Part shown: piece after piece, positions 1 through 10,486 of the stretch | Layout of the letters: every line of letters begins with the position of its first letter | Position numbering within the stretch: position 1 is the first letter of the stretch | Origin: Geobacteraceae bacterium | GTDB lineage: Bacteria; Desulfobacterota; Desulfuromonadia; Geobacterales; Pseudopelobacteraceae | Direction: 5' to 3' | Length of the DNA: 64,000 bases | NCBI GenBank assembly: GCA_013336525.1 | Contig: JAAXTM010000002.1 | Coordinates: 434,001 to 498,000, forward strand | The notes under the pieces: model-generated | Seen by the model: only the letters and a program-made list of their open reading frames with translations | What the model was told of the DNA's origin: nothing | Databases searched by the model: none | Position numbers and translations under genes: made by a program

Positions 1-1
1 C

Positions 2-30
2 TTGACTTGTCAAACTCATGTAACTATATT
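2..30 (+). promoter_or_regulatory. sigma-70-type promoter of rplU-rpmA
   Basis: A TTGACT hexamer at 2-7 is followed, after exactly 17 bases, by TATATT at 25-30. This sits about 40 bases upstream of the rplU start, as expected for a housekeeping promoter. The -35 lies in a short palindrome (TTGACTTGTCAA) that probably has no separate meaning. Confidence 0.7.
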
Positions 31-71
31 CCATAACTCTTTAAAAATTAGAAGCGGATGGAGATGAGCAT

Positions 72-380
72 ATGTACGCAGTTATCAAAACAGGTGGAAA
101 GCAATACAAGGTTACCGAAGGTGAATTTCTCAAGGTTGAAAAACTTGAGGGCGAAATTGGCGACAGCATAGAATTTGCAGAAATCCTCATGGTTGGCGGA
201 GAGAAGACTGTAGTTGGTGCGCCGCTCGTTGCCGGAGCCTCTGTAACAGCCAAAATTGCCGTACAGGGCAAAGGTAAAAAAGTTCTCGTATTTAAATCCA
301 AGCGACGTAAAGATTCTCGTAAACTGCGCGGTCATCGTCAGTTCTTGACTGTTCTGAAAATCGAAAAGATTACTGCTTAA
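72..380 (+). CDS. rplU: 50S ribosomal protein L21
   Basis: Structural protein of the large ribosomal subunit that binds 23S rRNA. The 102-residue length is normal for the family, and the basic C-terminal stretch ([14 protein letters not shown], about residues 76-89) is the typical L21 rRNA-binding tail. The start ATG has a GGAG eight bases upstream. It is followed 38 bases later by rpmA, the usual L21-L27 pair. The call is secure. Confidence 0.97.
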   Translation: MYAVIKTGGKQYKVTEGEFLKVEKLEGEIGDSIEFAEILMVGGEKTVVGAPLVAGASVTAKIAVQGKGKKVLVFKSKRRKDSRKLRGHRQFLTVLKIEKITA

Positions 381-418
381 TCAAAACCGTATAAATATTT
401 TTCCCAGGAGACACGGAA

Positions 419-673
419 ATGGCACATAAAAAAGCTGGTGGTAGTTCAAGAAACGGTAGAGACTCTGGCGGACAGCGACTTGGCTGTAAGAAATTTGGCG
501 GCGAAAGCGTAAAAGCCGGCAACATAATTTATCGTCAACGCGGCACCCAGATCCATCCCGGCAACAACGTCGGTTGCGGCAAGGATTACACACTGTTTGC
601 ATTGATTGAAGGCGTCGTTGCATTTGAGCGTTTGGGCAAGGACCGCAAAAAGGTTTCTGTTTACCCGAACTAA
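419..673 (+). CDS. rpmA: 50S ribosomal protein L27
   Basis: Large-subunit protein whose N-terminal tail reaches the peptidyl-transferase centre. The 84-residue product begins [16 protein letters not shown], the L27 signature. It lacks the cleavable N-terminal extension seen in Firmicutes. An AGGAG ribosome site lies just upstream, and a strong terminator follows, so rplU-rpmA forms a two-gene transcript. The obg gene that often follows in related bacteria is absent here. Confidence 0.97.
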   Translation: MAHKKAGGSSRNGRDSGGQRLGCKKFGGESVKAGNIIYRQRGTQIHPGNNVGCGKDYTLFALIEGVVAFERLGKDRKKVSVYPN

Positions 674-700
674 GAGCACTGTCCAATTACGATTTATTTA

Positions 701-738
701 AAGGCCCGGAAGTTATTTCTTTCGGGCCTTTTCTTTTC
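701..738 (+). terminator. intrinsic terminator after rpmA
   Basis: A 12-base-pair stem (AAGGCCCGGAAG against CTTTCGGGCCTT, one G-U pair) with a six-base loop is followed by a T-rich run (TTCTTTT). It closes the rplU-rpmA transcript. Confidence 0.85.
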
Positions 739-930
739 GCGACTTTTACCAATAAAACAATGTAACTCTCTTTACTTGCTGCCTTTTTATTTTAATTTTT
801 ACCCTCATCACAACACGCAAATAACAAAGAACATTGTTTTATTTATCAACAAACAGTTTGTAAATTCCACATTCTTGGTGTAGAATTCCAAAAAGTGTGT
901 TTCTGAATACTCTGCCAAAAGGTGACCACC

Positions 931-3015
931 ATGTTCAAGTCAAGCCTGACCCGCAAGATTGTTTTTATCATTGCTACAACACTTTTCATCGGATTTGCCG
1001 GTCTTGGCATTCTTTCCATCTACCTTGAATATACATCTACTATTGACCTGCAAAGAAAAAATGCCCGTCAGCTGGCATCTACCGTCACCCACGATATTCT
1101 TAATCAAATGACCAAAGGCGATATGAAGGATTTTGCCGCTTATGTCGCCGAGATAAAGGCCAACGGAGGCGTTGCCGGAATCCGACTTTTTAATGCCGAA
1201 GGCAAGGAATGGGGAAGTGAGGCCTCAAGCGAGGAGATGCGCAAGGCGATAGCTTCCGGATCAGCCAAGGAGTTATCTGCAAGCAAAGAGGGAAAGCGCT
1301 TTCTTGAACTTGCGGTTCCTTTGGTTAATGAAGAGCGTTGCCGGAGTTGCCACAAGGGTGATGCGAAGTTTTTGGGTGGAGTTATTGTTACTACATCTCT
1401 TGAAGACGGCTTTGCCACTGCCATGCGCCTGACTCTGGTTATGTCAGCAGCAGGAGTATTTTTCTTTTTTGCCATGCTGTGGACGTTATATGTTTTTTTC
1501 AACCGCACAGTGGTTCAACAGATCATAGAACTTTACAAGCAACTTGGTGATCTTGCCGGTAATGAAGGGGATCTGACCAAGGTACTTCAAGTTCGATCGA
1601 CTTGCGAAATTGGTCAACTTGGTGCGGAGGTAAATAACCTTACCGATAAAATTCGTAATACTTTTTCTGATCTATATTCGCAAACCTGCCTGATCGGTAC
1701 AAGCGTCTGCGAGTTAGCCGCCGGTACCGAGAAGACACTGAAGATGACTCAGGACCAGAAAGACCAGGCTTTTACTGTTGCCGCATCAACTGAAGAGATG
1801 GCACAGACTATTCATGACGTAACCGAGAATACCCACCGGGCTGCCTCACTTTCCAGTGCTGTTGACATCGCCGCCAGCAGCGGCATGGCTGTTGTTGAAG
1901 AAACCTGGGACTGCATGCAGCAGATCAGCGGCAGTGTAAACAACACTCTGGTTATCATCCGCGAGCTGGAGGCGGCATCTACTCATATTGGTGAAATGGT
2001 AGTTCTGATCGAAGACATTGCCGACCAGACCAATTTGCTGGCGCTTAACGCATCGATTGAAGCGGCACGGGCAGGAGATGCGGGGAAGGGATTTGCTGTT
2101 GTTGCAAGTGAAGTTAAGGGACTTGCAGAGAAAACAACCGCCTCGACACGTGAGATCAAAAAAGTTGTTGCCAGCATACAAAAGACCAGCCGCTCTGCAG
2201 CCGACATGATCAGCAATGAAAGTATTCTGGTTAAGACAGGTCTTACTAAGGCTGAGGAAGCGCGTGACAGCCTGGAAAACATTAAAAACCATGCGAACGA
2301 GTCGCGGATAATGATCGAACAGATCGCAACCGCTTCAGAAGAACAGAACGCCACAACAAATAATATTTCTGAGATGATTCATCTTGTTTCCCGCAGTGCT
2401 GAAGAGACCTATACTATGATGCAACGGACCACCGAGGGCTTTGCAACATTCGCTGATGCCGTTGAACAGATTTATGGTTCAGTCGGTAAGTTTTCGGTCG
2501 GAAATTACCACGATACGGTAAAGGGCTACATACGGGAAATCGAAGCACAAGTGCAGGAAGCAATAGAAAAAGCGCTTCGTGATCGGACCATTACTTTAGA
2601 GAGCCTTTTTGACAGGAACTATGTACCGATTCCCAATACAACACCGCAGAAATTTACTACCCGCTTTGACTCCTTCTTCGATAAGGTTATTTCTCCATTC
2701 CAGGAAATGATTGTCAACCGTGACAGCAAGGTAATGTACGCCATCTGCGTAGACAACAACGGCTATTGCCCAAGCCACAATCTTCGGTTCAGTAAACCGC
2801 TTACCGGCAACCCCGAGATTGACAAGAACAATAACAGGACCAAGCGCATCTTTAACGATCATACCGGTATCCGCTGTGCCCGCAACACAGACGGGATGCT
2901 CCTGCAGACCTACCGTCGTGACACTGGCGAAATTTTAAATGACATGTCAGAGCCTTTAATTATAAACAACAAGCATTGGGGGGGGATTCGTATCGGCTAT
3001 CTGGTCCCGAAATAG
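931..3015 (+). CDS. methyl-accepting chemotaxis protein with periplasmic c-haem motif and extra C-terminal domain
   Basis: Transmembrane chemoreceptor, 694 residues from the ATG at 931 (AAGGTGA five bases upstream; an in-frame GTG lies nine bases earlier). Membrane helix 1 spans about residues 9-31 and helix 2 about 167-191. The periplasmic part holds CRSCH at about 137-141, a c-type haem attachment motif, suggesting a haem-bearing sensor as known for Geobacter chemoreceptors. A HAMP domain follows, then the signalling hairpin with the conserved [20 protein letters not shown] segment. About 150 residues after the signalling tip form an extra C-terminal domain, PAS/Cache-like by eye. No che genes are adjacent. 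The ligand is unknown. Confidence 0.93.
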   Translation: MFKSSLTRKIVFIIATTLFIGFAGLGILSIYLEYTSTIDLQRKNARQLASTVTHDILNQMTKGDMKDFAAYVAEIKANGGVAGIRLFNAEGKEWGSEASSEEMRKAIASGSAKELSASKEGKRFLELAVPLVNEERCRSCHKGDAKFLGGVIVTTSLEDGFATAMRLTLVMSAAGVFFFFAMLWTLYVFFNRTVVQQIIELYKQLGDLAGNEGDLTKVLQVRSTCEIGQLGAEVNNLTDKIRNTFSDLYSQTCLIGTSVCELAAGTEKTLKMTQDQKDQAFTVAASTEEMAQTIHDVTENTHRAASLSSAVDIAASSGMAVVEETWDCMQQISGSVNNTLVIIRELEAASTHIGEMVVLIEDIADQTNLLALNASIEAARAGDAGKGFAVVASEVKGLAEKTTASTREIKKVVASIQKTSRSAADMISNESILVKTGLTKAEEARDSLENIKNHANESRIMIEQIATASEEQNATTNNISEMIHLVSRSAEETYTMMQRTTEGFATFADAVEQIYGSVGKFSVGNYHDTVKGYIREIEAQVQEAIEKALRDRTITLESLFDRNYVPIPNTTPQKFTTRFDSFFDKVISPFQEMIVNRDSKVMYAICVDNNGYCPSHNLRFSKPLTGNPEIDKNNNRTKRIFNDHTGIRCARNTDGMLLQTYRRDTGEILNDMSEPLIINNKHWGGIRIGYLVPK

Positions 3016-3052
3016 GATCTAACGGGACAGTCATGTGAACATCTGAGTGTCA

Positions 3053-3580
3053 TTACCAGCGGTTTGAATGTTTACCTTTGTCTTTATAACGATTTCTGAA
3101 CTCCCACGGCGGCTGTGGATTAGACTCCCTCCAGAGCCCTACGCGGTGTGATCGGGCCCTATTTTCGCTGCCGATATATTCCGACTCGTATGTTCCTTGA
3201 AGGTATTGACGGTATGCCCACGCCATACCATCCTCAACCATCTCGCGATTGATGTCCCTCCCACCATAGCGGATGACGGCTACCGCCCGCTTGTATTGAT
3301 CTATGTCAATGATTTCTGCAGTAACACGCCGCCCCATTATCTTATACATCAACGTTCGCCTGGCGATGCTGCCGTACGACTGTCCAGGCATATCCGGTTT
3401 CCTGGTCTCCGGAGCATCAATCCCATACAGTCTCACCTTTAGCCGGCTACTCTCGCGAGTGGTCAACAGCACAGTATCACCATCGTAGATTGCTCTTACC
3501 ATTCCTTCTACAGTCCTTCCGGCACAGGCGCTATTGACCAGAAAGAGAACCTGCAAAATGGCTACAATAACCGTTTTCAT
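3053..3580 (-). CDS. secreted thermonuclease-family (SNase-like) nuclease
   Basis: 175-residue staphylococcal-nuclease-fold protein. A hydrophobic signal peptide covers about residues 1-20 (ends ACAG). The motif VRLYGIDAPET supplies the catalytic Arg, Asp and Glu of the family, and YKRAVA supplies the second Arg. It is expected to cut DNA or RNA outside the cytoplasm using Ca2+. Its ATG directly follows the stop codon of the upstream U32 gene (TAGATG), so the two are probably co-transcribed. The biological role is not clear from context. Confidence 0.85.
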   Translation of the reverse strand: MKTVIVAILQVLFLVNSACAGRTVEGMVRAIYDGDTVLLTTRESSRLKVRLYGIDAPETRKPDMPGQSYGSIARRTLMYKIMGRRVTAEIIDIDQYKRAVAVIRYGGRDINREMVEDGMAWAYRQYLQGTYESEYIGSENRARSHRVGLWRESNPQPPWEFRNRYKDKGKHSNRW

Positions 3581-5953
3581 CTATACCAGTTCCGCTGCAT
3601 AATTGAATTCGGTTGTACCGGAAAGCTCACGGCCTGACTTGAAAGCGGCCATGATTTCACCCCACCTTTCGCGGGGTTCTCCACTAAGATCTATAACAAA
3701 AGAATTGCATCCTTTCTGCTTTAGTTCACCATGCCGTGCGGTCAGCGAGAATGGCTGTGTCGAGGTTATCGTCTGCAGACCATCATGACTTGTAACACGA
3801 TAGGTCTCTCCCCGGTCTGACCGGAGCGGAGTATTGGCATGTACGTCTTTAAGACGGATCTTTGTGGTCATGACCGGCAGCGGTGAATAAACAATTATCC
3901 GTTGTTCGATATCTATTCCGGCCCCGAGCAAATCGGCAATATTACCGCCGTCATCTTCCATATATAACGTAGCCGCTTCTGCACCAAGTTCTTTCCAGGC
4001 GGTCAGCGCCTGACTGTTAAGCGTGAAACAGCGGTGCCAAGCGGAGATATGCAGACCTTCAAGACCTCGAAGCATATAAAAATGGGAAAGATTTGCCGCC
4101 TCGAAACGGCGAAAACCGGCTTTGTACAGCGTGCAAATTGTGTCACGGTACAACGGGACATCACGATCAAAAAGAATGAACGGGAATTGCCATATAATCC
4201 GTTCCTCCGAACCACGCATGCGCGGAACTGCTGAAGAAATCTGGTGAATGGCCGCTTTTGAAAGAGGCAACAGCGTAGCATCAGCTCCGTTTTGAAGCGG
4301 GAAACGCCACTCTTTCGGATCATCCATGACCACCGTCAATGTTTCATGTGATCCTGGTCGACTTTTGGCGTCCTGCACCATCTTCAACTCAAGCAGGGCG
4401 CCCTTGCGGGCAGAGGCAACATGTTCCCGGAGAACAACCGTGGTTGCATCACGCAACTGACCGTAGAAACGGCGGCGGAGATCTTTGAACAGTGCCGATG
4501 GAATCAGCACGGCCGGAAAATCAGTCGCCTCGAGTGATTCAAGCCGGAAGTTTGTATCACCGCATTTCGAAAACTGACCGGACAGAACCGCCTGCATATC
4601 ACCGCTACGGGCCGGTTCCAGCGGGCCAAGCGGGAAGCTGAACTGGTGATTATATCCCGCTACTTCGGCAGCAACATGAAGCTGTTCATCCTTCAGGGAA
4701 ACGACCAGCCTGCATGGGAGCTTGTCCCCCTGCCCTCCCTCAAGTCTGCGCTGGCAGGCACTATCACTAAGCGTGTATGCCGATTTTGATGAAACCTTAT
4801 AGATCGAATCCCCGACTGAAAAACTGAAGGGTGTCTCAACCTCCACTGTAGCTCCTGCCGGAGCCTCCATGACCTTCTTTCTGTTGTAAACCAGTTCTCG
4901 CACCGTCCAGGCCTGACCGGCCATGTCGCTTTTGGGCTGCGCCCGCAAACGATCTCCTACATACAGGGCGTCTCTGGTTTCAAAGATCAAACTCTTTCCT
5001 TTGATGCCTTTGATCTGACCGACAAAACGCCCGGTACCCCCCTTCTGCCAAGGGTTAGCGATATCGTCCGGCTGCTGTGATGAAAGGAAACCCTTGGTCG
5101 GAGTGCGGCCGAAGGAATATTTTAGAATACCCTTGGCAACGGTCAGCGCCTCCTTGTGCGTTTTTTCAGGGGCATCCAATACGGTTCGGTAGGCTTCAAC
5201 AACAGAGGCAACATATTCGGCCGATTTCATCCGCCCCTCAATTTTAAGCGATTTTACCCCTGCTTTGATCAGATCCGAAAGCAGGTCAATTGCCGACAGG
5301 TCACTGGTGGAAAAATAATGCCCCTCCTTGCCGCGATGGCTGTAAAGGCGGCGGCATGGCTGGGCGCAGCGGCCACGGTTACCGCTGTGACCACCAAGCA
5401 GAGACGAGAAAAAACATTGCCCCGATACTGAGAAGCAGAGTGCCCCATGGACGAAACATTCAATCTCGACTGGAGTGGCTGCTGCAATGGCGGCAATTTC
5501 ATCAACCGCCAGCTCCCGTGCAAGAACGGCTCGCTGAAACCCGAGCTCCTCCAGCATCTTGACACCGGGGGTATTGTGTATCGTCATCTGGGTTGAAGCG
5601 TGCAGAGGTATGGAGGGGAAATGATTGCGAATCAGCCGCGCCACAGCGAGATCTTGCAGTATCACACCATCGACCCGCATCCCCGCAAGGGCTGCCAGCG
5701 TGTCCACAAGTTGCGGCAATTCCTTCTCATTAACCAGGGTGTTGAGGGTGATGTAAATCTTCCGGTCCTGGCCGTGGGCATAGGCCAGCATCCGCTCCAT
5801 CTGTGCCAGAGTGAAGTTTTTAGCGCGGGCACGGGCCGAAAACTCTTGCAAACCGGCATAAACAGCATCGGCGCCTTTTTCAATTGCAGCGAAGAAGGAT
5901 TCAAGTGAACCTGCGGGGGCGAGAAGTTCGGGTTTCATAGTTGATCGTTTCAT
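3581..5953 (-). CDS. U32-family peptidase-like protein (RlhA/YdcP type)
   Basis: 790 residues. It begins with the U32 N-terminal barrel signature (PELLAPAGSLESFFAAIEKG). The diagnostic cysteine region FVHGALCFSVSGQCFFSS, continuing to CAQPCRR, lies at about residues 165-200. These cysteines bind an iron-sulfur cluster in characterised members. The long C-terminal half matches the DUF3656 architecture of RlhA (YdcP), which hydroxylates 23S rRNA in E. coli, so RNA hydroxylation is more likely than proteolysis. Start uncertain: ATG at 5953 or at 5938 (MKPELLAP). It overlaps no gene and abuts the downstream nuclease. Confidence 0.85.
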   Translation of the reverse strand: MKRSTMKPELLAPAGSLESFFAAIEKGADAVYAGLQEFSARARAKNFTLAQMERMLAYAHGQDRKIYITLNTLVNEKELPQLVDTLAALAGMRVDGVILQDLAVARLIRNHFPSIPLHASTQMTIHNTPGVKMLEELGFQRAVLARELAVDEIAAIAAATPVEIECFVHGALCFSVSGQCFFSSLLGGHSGNRGRCAQPCRRLYSHRGKEGHYFSTSDLSAIDLLSDLIKAGVKSLKIEGRMKSAEYVASVVEAYRTVLDAPEKTHKEALTVAKGILKYSFGRTPTKGFLSSQQPDDIANPWQKGGTGRFVGQIKGIKGKSLIFETRDALYVGDRLRAQPKSDMAGQAWTVRELVYNRKKVMEAPAGATVEVETPFSFSVGDSIYKVSSKSAYTLSDSACQRRLEGGQGDKLPCRLVVSLKDEQLHVAAEVAGYNHQFSFPLGPLEPARSGDMQAVLSGQFSKCGDTNFRLESLEATDFPAVLIPSALFKDLRRRFYGQLRDATTVVLREHVASARKGALLELKMVQDAKSRPGSHETLTVVMDDPKEWRFPLQNGADATLLPLSKAAIHQISSAVPRMRGSEERIIWQFPFILFDRDVPLYRDTICTLYKAGFRRFEAANLSHFYMLRGLEGLHISAWHRCFTLNSQALTAWKELGAEAATLYMEDDGGNIADLLGAGIDIEQRIIVYSPLPVMTTKIRLKDVHANTPLRSDRGETYRVTSHDGLQTITSTQPFSLTARHGELKQKGCNSFVIDLSGEPRERWGEIMAAFKSGRELSGTTEFNYAAELV

Positions 5954-6059
5954 AAGTAATAATCTACCACAGAGCCAAGGTGGCTAGACAAAAAATCTAA
6001 CGTAAGGTGAAAATGCGGGACAAGGTCAGCTGTACGAATTTCTTAAGCTATATAAACAG

Positions 6060-7922
6060 CTACATATTCGCCGACTGTATAGATTTGGCTTTCATGAAAA
6101 CATAAATTTCCTCTGCTGACATCGGCTTGGCAAAATAATACCCCTGCACTTCATCACACTTGTGGTGACAAAGAAAATCAAGCTGCTCCTTTGTTTCGAC
6201 CCCCTCAGCAATGACCTTCAGCTTCATGCTGTGGCCCATACCGATTATTGCTTGGGCAATGGCTGCATCATCAGGGTCGGTTATAACATCACGGACAAAA
6301 CCCTGATCAATTTTAATCCGGTCAATAGGGAGAATCTTGAGATAACTGAGCGATGAATAGCCTGTGCCAAAATCGTCTATGGAGAGATGAATACCAAGAT
6401 CCTTTAACGTACGGAGTATCTTGATATTTTCATCAGCATTATCCATGATGCAGCTTTCAGTAATTTCCAGCTCAAGATAATGGGGATCAAGTCCAGTTTC
6501 CTGAAGAATTTCTTCGATATTCGTCAGGAGATTTTGCTGCTGGAACTGCCGTACTGACAGATTCACCCCCATTTTTACAGGAGGAAAACCAGCCTCTTGC
6601 CAGGCCTTGTTTTGGCCACACGCCATGCGCAATACCAATTCGCCAAGCGGGATAATCAGCCCACTTTCTTCAGCTACCGGGATAAATACACTCGGGGGGA
6701 TCAACCCCTGCTCAGGGTGATTCCAGCGCAGCAACGCCTCGAAACCGATGACCATCCCGCTTTCAAGGTCGATTTGGGGCTGATAATTAAGGAAAAATTC
6801 ACCAAGCTCCAAAGCACGGCGCATACCGCTTTCCAAAATCAGTCGCTCAATAATTTTTATGTTCATATTCGCGGAAAAAAACTGATAGCTATCTCTCCCC
6901 TTTTGCTTTGCCTGGTACATGGCAATGTCTGCATTTTTGAGCAATGTGTCTGCATTATTGCCATCCATCGGGTAAAGAGCTATGCCTATACTGCATGTAT
7001 TGACCACTTCCTGCGCGCCAAGTAAAACCGGTTCTGCCAGTTTTCTCAGGATTTTCTGGGCAATTGTGGTAATAGTTTCTTCATGAACCAAGTCGAAAAT
7101 TATGACAAATTCGTCTCCTCCCAATCGTGCAACGACATCGCTTTTGCGCACTGAGTTCATGAGTCTCTCGCTCACGACCCGTAATAGCTGATCTCCATGG
7201 GAGTGCCCAAGGGTGTCATTGATTCCTTTGAACCGGTCGAGATCAATAAACATTACCCCAACAAGATGCTTGTTTCTGTCTGCCTGGATCAGAGCAAAAT
7301 CTAGCCGTTCATAGAGCAAGGTTCGGTTTGGTAAACCAGTCAGGGTGTCATAGAAGGCAAGTCGGTTGATCTTATGTTCGGCCTTTTTACGTTCTGATAT
7401 GTCGATGAAACTTTCGAGCAGGTGCTTCCGATCACCAAGATACACCGTCGTAACGGTTTTAATAATCGGGACTTCTTCACCGTTAGCGGCCAGAAGCACA
7501 CGTTCGGAATTGTCCACCTCCTGCCCCTTATCGGTAATGGGACACTCACCAAAAGCTGCCGTACATACAACTTTATGGCATACGGAGCCGATCACATCTT
7601 CTCTACTGGAGCCAATCATCTGCAGAGCTATTTTGTTTATTTCGGTAATCACATGAGTTTCTGCATCGATAACCATAATCCCGGAGTGCATGCAGTCAAG
7701 GATGGTCTTTATGCGCACTTCACTCTCTCGCAGTTTGAAAAATGCTTTGCCAAGCAGGAATCCGCAGATACCGCCGATAAGGACCGGAACCAGATAATTC
7801 CTAAAGTGGAAGGGGACGCCGGTTACAAACGTATTTTGCAAAGTGGCAAAGATCGACACCACAATGGCCCCGGTTAAAAAGGGTAACGCCTTTCTGGCAT
7901 ATGCTTGTTTAAAGCGAATCAT
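6060..7922 (-). CDS. membrane PAS-GGDEF-EAL cyclic-di-GMP protein
   Basis: Roughly 620-residue second-messenger enzyme. Two N-terminal membrane helices (about residues 8-60) precede a PAS domain (about 75-180), a GGDEF domain with an intact RLGGDEF signature, and an EAL domain with intact EALLRW and DDFGTGYSSL motifs. Both diguanylate cyclase and c-di-GMP phosphodiesterase activities are therefore possible. The ATG at 7922 (AGGTG five bases upstream) is preferred over the GTG six bases earlier. It is transcribed alone and has no obvious partner. Confidence 0.92.
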   Translation of the reverse strand: MIRFKQAYARKALPFLTGAIVVSIFATLQNTFVTGVPFHFRNYLVPVLIGGICGFLLGKAFFKLRESEVRIKTILDCMHSGIMVIDAETHVITEINKIALQMIGSSREDVIGSVCHKVVCTAAFGECPITDKGQEVDNSERVLLAANGEEVPIIKTVTTVYLGDRKHLLESFIDISERKKAEHKINRLAFYDTLTGLPNRTLLYERLDFALIQADRNKHLVGVMFIDLDRFKGINDTLGHSHGDQLLRVVSERLMNSVRKSDVVARLGGDEFVIIFDLVHEETITTIAQKILRKLAEPVLLGAQEVVNTCSIGIALYPMDGNNADTLLKNADIAMYQAKQKGRDSYQFFSANMNIKIIERLILESGMRRALELGEFFLNYQPQIDLESGMVIGFEALLRWNHPEQGLIPPSVFIPVAEESGLIIPLGELVLRMACGQNKAWQEAGFPPVKMGVNLSVRQFQQQNLLTNIEEILQETGLDPHYLELEITESCIMDNADENIKILRTLKDLGIHLSIDDFGTGYSSLSYLKILPIDRIKIDQGFVRDVITDPDDAAIAQAIIGMGHSMKLKVIAEGVETKEQLDFLCHHKCDEVQGYYFAKPMSAEEIYVFMKAKSIQSANM

Positions 7923-7981
7923 TACCACACCTGTCTAACGTATTTTTGCCCCCTCCTTCCTTAAAAAAGGGAGCTTAATGC

Positions 7982-8021
7982 AAAAAACAAACCGGGATAC
8001 AGCAACATGGCCGTATCCCGG
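7982..8021 (-). terminator. intrinsic terminator of leuB-asd
   Basis: Read on the minus strand, CCGGGATAC pairs with GTATCCCGG across a 12-base loop and is followed by TTTGTTTTTT. It lies 30 bases beyond the asd stop. Confidence 0.85.
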
Positions 8022-8051
8022 AGTGTACAACTGCAATTAGGAAAAGAACAT

Positions 8052-9152
8052 CTATTTCTCCAGCAAAATTCGCAGCATCCGGCGGAGCGGTTCCGCTGCC
8101 CCCCACAGGAGCTGGTCGCCACAGGTGAATGCCGATACGTACTGAGGGCCCATTTTCATCTTGCGCAGGCGACCGATTGGAACGGTCAGAGTTCCGGAAA
8201 CTGCGGCAGGGGTGAGTCCTGCCAAAGAATCAGCCTTGGTGTTAGGGACCAACTTAACCCACTGATTATCATTCTTGATCAGGTTTTCAATCTCGGCGAT
8301 AGGCAGGTCTTTGTTCAGTTTTATCGTCAAAGCCTGACTGTGGCAGCGCATCGCGCCGACCCGCACACAGATGCCATCGACCGGGATCGGAGTTGTCGTA
8401 CCGAGGATCTTGTTGGTTTCCAGAAAGCCTTTCAGCTCTTCGCGGCTCTGTCCATCCTCCACCTCACGATCAATCCAGGGGAGCACATTTCCGGCCAGCG
8501 GAAAACCGAATTCTTTGGTTGGCATGGAGCCATCACGGAGAGTGGCGGTTACCTTTTTATCTATCTCCAGAATAGCAGAACCGGGATTTTTCAGCTCTTC
8601 AGCGACTACTCCCTGCAGAACGCCCATCTGCGACAAAAGTTCACGCATATTGGGGGCACCGGCACCACTTGCAGCCTGATAGGTCATGGAACTGATCCAT
8701 TCAACAGCATTGGCGCGGAACAGCCCGCCCAGAGCCATCAGCATCAGGCTGACCGTACAGTTGCCGCCGATGAAATCCTTCTCACCCTTAGCCAACGCAG
8801 TATCGATCACTCCCCGGTTAACCGGGTCAAGGATAATAACGGCGTTGTCCTCCATACGCAGGGTGCTGGCGGCATCGATCCAGTAGCCGTTCCACCCCTG
8901 TTTGCGCAGTTCAGGGTGAACCGCTTTCGTATAATCACCCCCCTGACAAGTAAGGATTACGTCCAGCTTCTTTAGCTCGGCAATGTCTGAGGCATCCTTC
9001 AATGTGCCTGCATCCATCGGAGCCGGCTGTCCAGCCTGGGAAGTCGTGAAAAAAACCGGCTCAAACCCAAGTGCAAAATCGTTCTCTTCCTGCATCCGCT
9101 GCATAAGAACCGAACCAACCATACCGCGCCATCCGACGATTCCAACTTTCAT
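8052..9152 (-). CDS. asd: aspartate-semialdehyde dehydrogenase
   Basis: NADPH-dependent reduction of aspartyl phosphate to aspartate semialdehyde, the branch point to lysine/diaminopimelate, threonine and methionine. At 366 residues it has the length of the E. coli-type enzyme. The nucleotide-binding start [14 protein letters not shown] and the catalytic-cysteine segment GGNCTVSLM (about residues 133-141) are intact. It lies 31 bases downstream of leuB on the same strand, so the two amino-acid genes form an operon ending in the terminator at 7982-8021. Confidence 0.96.
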   Translation of the reverse strand: MKVGIVGWRGMVGSVLMQRMQEENDFALGFEPVFFTTSQAGQPAPMDAGTLKDASDIAELKKLDVILTCQGGDYTKAVHPELRKQGWNGYWIDAASTLRMEDNAVIILDPVNRGVIDTALAKGEKDFIGGNCTVSLMLMALGGLFRANAVEWISSMTYQAASGAGAPNMRELLSQMGVLQGVVAEELKNPGSAILEIDKKVTATLRDGSMPTKEFGFPLAGNVLPWIDREVEDGQSREELKGFLETNKILGTTTPIPVDGICVRVGAMRCHSQALTIKLNKDLPIAEIENLIKNDNQWVKLVPNTKADSLAGLTPAAVSGTLTVPIGRLRKMKMGPQYVSAFTCGDQLLWGAAEPLRRMLRILLEK

Positions 9153-9183
9153 AGTTGTATTCCTTTTCTAATTAAGATGAGTT

Positions 9184-10272
9184 TTAAAGATTTGCGATGA
9201 TTGCCGCACCCATTTCCTTCGTGCTCACTAATTTCTCACTATCTTTCTTCTGATATATGTCAGCAGTGCGGTAACCCTGATCAAGAACCTTGGCTACTGC
9301 GTTGTCGATGGCATCTGCGGCATCAAGCATGCCACAGGAAAACTTGAGCATCATCGCCGCAGAGAGGATTTGAGCGATGGGATTGGCTATGCCTTTACCG
9401 GCGATATCCGGTGCCGAACCACCAGAGGGCTCATACATACCGAATGTCCCCTCTGCCAATGAAGCTGAGGGAAGCATCCCAAGCGAACCGGTCAGCATGG
9501 CAGCTTCATCGGAAAGAATGTCACCAAACATGTTTTCACACAAAATAACATCAAACTGTTTCGGCCATTTAACAAGCTGCATGGCAGCATTATCGACATA
9601 CATATGGGTCAGTTCGACATCCGGATATTCACTTGCTATGCCGATAACTATTTCGCGCCAGAGCACCGATGTTGACAGCACGTTAGCCTTATCAATGGAG
9701 CAAACCTTTTTACCGCGCTTTCTGGCGGCCTGAAAAGCAACGTGGGTAATACGCTCAATCTCCGGAACGCTGTAGCGCATGGTATCAACACCAACACGTT
9801 CACGTCCAATCCCTTCAATACCTTTTGGCTGTGAAAAATATATTCCGCCGGTCAGCTCACGAATGACAAGTATATTAAAACCGCCACCGATAACCTCTTC
9901 CTTGAGGGATGATGCACCGGTTAAAGAAGGAAAGATAATGGCCGGACGCAGGTTTGCGTACAGGCCGAATATCTTGCGAAGCGGCAGCAGAGCGCCGCGT
10001 TCAGGCTGTTCGTCAGGGGGCAGAGTTTCCCATTTCGGACCACCAACCGAACCGAACAGAATAGCATCTGATGCTTTACAGATATCAATTGTACTCTGCG
10101 GAAGTGCCTTCCCTTCATTGTCAATGCCGGCTCCCCCAACATTGGCAGGAGTACGTGTAAATGTTACGTCAAACTTCTTCTCAACGGCATCAAGAACATT
10201 AAGTGCTTCAGCCATAACCTCAGGACCAATGCCATCGCCTGCCAGAACCGCTATTTTATACATTTTGCCCAT
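9184..10272 (-). CDS. leuB: 3-isopropylmalate dehydrogenase
   Basis: Oxidative decarboxylation of 3-isopropylmalate in leucine synthesis. The enzyme core ([11 protein letters not shown] at the start, then [36 protein letters not shown] metal and NAD segments) is complete. I place the start at the ATG at 10272 (362 residues, normal for LeuB), behind a GGGGGG ribosome site. The frame stays open upstream to 10410, but the extra 46 residues look nothing like LeuB. The ATG at 10263 is an alternative. It is followed by asd in one operon. Confidence 0.95.
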   Translation of the reverse strand: MGKMYKIAVLAGDGIGPEVMAEALNVLDAVEKKFDVTFTRTPANVGGAGIDNEGKALPQSTIDICKASDAILFGSVGGPKWETLPPDEQPERGALLPLRKIFGLYANLRPAIIFPSLTGASSLKEEVIGGGFNILVIRELTGGIYFSQPKGIEGIGRERVGVDTMRYSVPEIERITHVAFQAARKRGKKVCSIDKANVLSTSVLWREIVIGIASEYPDVELTHMYVDNAAMQLVKWPKQFDVILCENMFGDILSDEAAMLTGSLGMLPSASLAEGTFGMYEPSGGSAPDIAGKGIANPIAQILSAAMMLKFSCGMLDAADAIDNAVAKVLDQGYRTADIYQKKDSEKLVSTKEMGAAIIANL

Positions 10273-10486
10273 AATCCCCCCAATTATTCGCATCATAATT
10301 CCAATCTGCTGATAATAATTTTCACCACACTGTTTTGTCAAACTAAAAGCGCAAACTACTGGCTCTTGTTCTGCATATTTAAACTTTTTGCAGGTTTCAA
10401 ATCCCAGCACTTATCACAAGTCATAAGTGTTGATTAACGCGTCTCCATCCCGTACAATAACACCATTTCCGTTTAAGGGGTGCACA

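Noticed and set aside
2-13. TTGACTTGTCAA as an HcpR/FNR site
   Set aside because: Arms are only two bases apart instead of four, and it overlaps a perfect -35 of the ribosomal-protein promoter.
8007-8975. Long plus-strand frame of 322 residues
   Set aside because: Antisense to asd, an artefact of its codon use; no protein family features.
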